A stretch of DNA of 6,176 nt, taken from Oscillospiraceae bacterium (GTDB lineage Bacteria > Bacillota > Clostridia > Oscillospirales > Acutalibacteraceae). Position numbers and translations under genes: made by a program. The stretch lies in contig JAISII010000151.1 in assembly GCA_031262125.1 (NCBI GenBank), positions 1 to 6,176 on the forward strand. The letters are read 5' to 3'. Shown piece after piece: positions 5,420 to 6,176 of this stretch; the first letter of the stretch is position 1, and the number at the start of each line of letters is the position of its first letter. The notes beneath the pieces were generated by a model that had not been told where the DNA came from, searched no databases, and saw only the letters and a list, made by a program, of their open reading frames with translations.

Positions 5420-5962
5420 TTATAAAAAAATAAATAACCCTGCTATAATGCCAATGCCCAGCGAAACAACAACGTCCCGCACATAGTGCATACCAGAAAT
5501 CACCCGCATTGCGGCAAGCAAAAGTGTTAGCAGAAAAAACACTATGCCCAAAACCCAAACCGCACTTACCGATAAAATCACCATAGAAATTACCGATGCA
5601 CAGGCAATGTGGCGTGAGGGGAAGCTTTCGCCATGCTTTTTGCGTGCCAGCAATGGTTTAAAGTTAAATTCCTCATAAGGGCGTTTGCTGTCGCTTACTT
5701 TTCGCAAAATTGTAACCGACACAACAACAACCAACGGAACAATTGTAATTTTAACCAAAGTGCCTATATACTTAAAATAGTCTATGCTGTTTTGCTGCTG
5801 ATTATAGCTTAAAAAAATAGCAATTATTAAACTAAACAGCAAAAAGCCATATGCCAGCACAAACATACCCGGCAAAACCTTGCTTAAAAACCTAAACCAC
5901 CTAAGTGCGGTTTTGTGAGTATGAAACCATTTTATATATTTTTTGTATTTATTTTCGCTCAA
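5420..5962 (-). CDS. PAP2-family membrane phosphatase
   Basis: This 180-residue protein is hydrophobic, with membrane segments at about residues 28-52, 70-86, 119-138, 138-155 and 164-180. It carries the three motifs of the phosphatidic acid phosphatase type 2 superfamily: RKVSDSKRP (87-95), PSRH (115-118) and R-x5-H-x3-D (Arg153, His159, Asp163). His159 would be the nucleophile and His118 the acid. Such enzymes dephosphorylate lipid phosphates such as undecaprenyl diphosphate, phosphatidate or phosphatidylglycerol phosphate. The substrate cannot be chosen from sequence alone. The start is TTG at 5960-5962, with GGTGA 6 bases upstream. An in-frame TGA lies three codons before it, and the next methionine is residue 33, inside the first membrane segment. 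The gene lies upstream of adhE on the same strand, but the 99-base gap leaves cotranscription uncertain. Confidence 0.88.
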   Translation of the reverse strand: MSENKYKKYIKWFHTHKTALRWFRFLSKVLPGMFVLAYGFLLFSLIIAIFLSYNQQQNSIDYFKYIGTLVKITIVPLVVVVSVTILRKVSDSKRPYEEFNFKPLLARKKHGESFPSRHIACASVISMVILSVSAVWVLGIVFFLLTLLLAAMRVISGMHYVRDVVVSLGIGIIAGLFIFL

Positions 5963-5968
5963 GATAAT

Positions 5969-5973
5969 TCACC
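5969..5973 (-). promoter_or_regulatory. Weak ribosome binding site for the TTG-started PAP2 gene
   Basis: The minus strand reads GGTGA ending 6 bases before the TTG. It overlaps the in-frame TGA that bounds the gene on its 5' side. The combination of a weak site and TTG suggests low translation. Confidence 0.5.
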
Positions 5974-5997
5974 GGCTTTTCTTTTTTCTCGCTTTCT

Positions 5998-6047
5998 CCC
6001 CCTGTCGGCTTACGCCGACTTTCCCCCTCCCGGAGGGGGACTTTTTT
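5998..6047 (+). repeat. Structured repeat module, copy C, ending in a terminator-like hairpin
   Basis: The order is CCCCC, T, a 6-bp stem GTCGGC/GCCGAC (6004-6009 with 6014-6019) with loop TTAC, TT, and an 8-bp hairpin TCCCCCTC-CCG-GAGGGGGA (6022-6040), followed by C and TTTTTT (6042-6047). This is the same layout as copies A and B (C-rich flank, variable stem, C/G palindrome) with diverged flanks. On the plus strand the last hairpin plus T-run is a plausible intrinsic terminator. On the minus strand the module would lie in the leader of the PAP2 gene, whose start is 36 bases away. Confidence 0.6.
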
Positions 6048-6064
6048 AGTGTGCCCAAAAGCCT

Positions 6065-6146
6065 CCCACACCAGATGTCAGAAATCAGATGTTAGAGGTT
6101 AGATATAGCGGCGTAGCCGCCACTTGCAAAATGTTTCATTTTGCAA
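6065..6146 (-). repeat. 82-bp dispersed repeat, right copy (inverted)
   Basis: This is the inverted partner of 515-596, with 78 of 82 positions identical on the opposite strand. On the minus strand the second hairpin reads GGCGGC-TAC-GCCGCT and the last heptad is TGACATC instead of TAACCTC. Identity falls off on both sides, although weak resemblance continues (GGTTGGTT against GGGTGGTT outside the first hairpin). The right edge of the window (6147-6176) continues with a short sequence I cannot assign. Confidence 0.8.
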
Positions 6147-6176
6147 AGAGGAGCAACCAACCGTAAAGCGTAGCTT

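Noticed and set aside
515..6146. Composite transposon bounded by the 82-bp inverted repeats
   Set aside because: No transposase or integrase lies between the repeats, and the enclosed DNA contains tRNA genes and adhE, which look like resident chromosome.

Overview
The window looks like chromosomal DNA from a low-GC Gram-positive anaerobe, most likely a member of the Clostridia (Bacillota). The evidence is a full-length bifunctional AdhE, an AGGAGG-type ribosome binding site, tRNA genes that encode their own CCA, intrinsic hairpin terminators, and a small kinase-like protein of a type I recall mainly from gut Clostridia. No rRNA gene or other species-level marker is present, so the placement is an inference from gene content and style.

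Layout. Positions 1-139 hold the C-terminal end of a phage-type holin, and 647-1459 hold an N-acetylmuramoyl-L-alanine amidase with a C-terminal peptidoglycan-binding-like domain. Together they form a lysis cassette of prophage type. The two genes are separated by 507 bases with no credible gene but many palindromic, apparently mobile repeat modules. Next come two tRNA genes transcribed away from each other: tRNA-Gly(CCC) on the minus strand and tRNA-Ser(GGA) on the plus strand. Each has a near-perfect housekeeping promoter, and each has a terminator hairpin that begins at the last A of its CCA end. The 3' end of tRNA-Gly faces the lysis cassette, so this tRNA may be the attachment site of a prophage that continues to the left of the window.

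The rest is a minus-strand cluster read from right to left: a small PAP2-family membrane phosphatase (TTG start), adhE (fermentative aldehyde/alcohol dehydrogenase), and an aminoglycoside-phosphotransferase-like kinase (GTG start). The kinase lies only 24 bases behind adhE and is probably cotranscribed with it. The kinase and tRNA-Ser converge on one shared bidirectional terminator.

The most unusual content is the repeat DNA. An 82-bp module occurs twice in inverted orientation (515-596 and 6065-6146, 78 of 82 positions identical), about 5.5 kb apart. A second kind of module (196-308, 400-448 and 5998-6047) has conserved C/G-rich flanks around a stem whose sequence changes completely between copies while pairing is kept. 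In one copy the loop has grown from 4 to 68 bases and contains further AT-rich palindromes. These look like mosaic, REP- or MITE-like structured elements that accumulate between genes. No new enzyme system was found. The genes themselves are of recognisable families.
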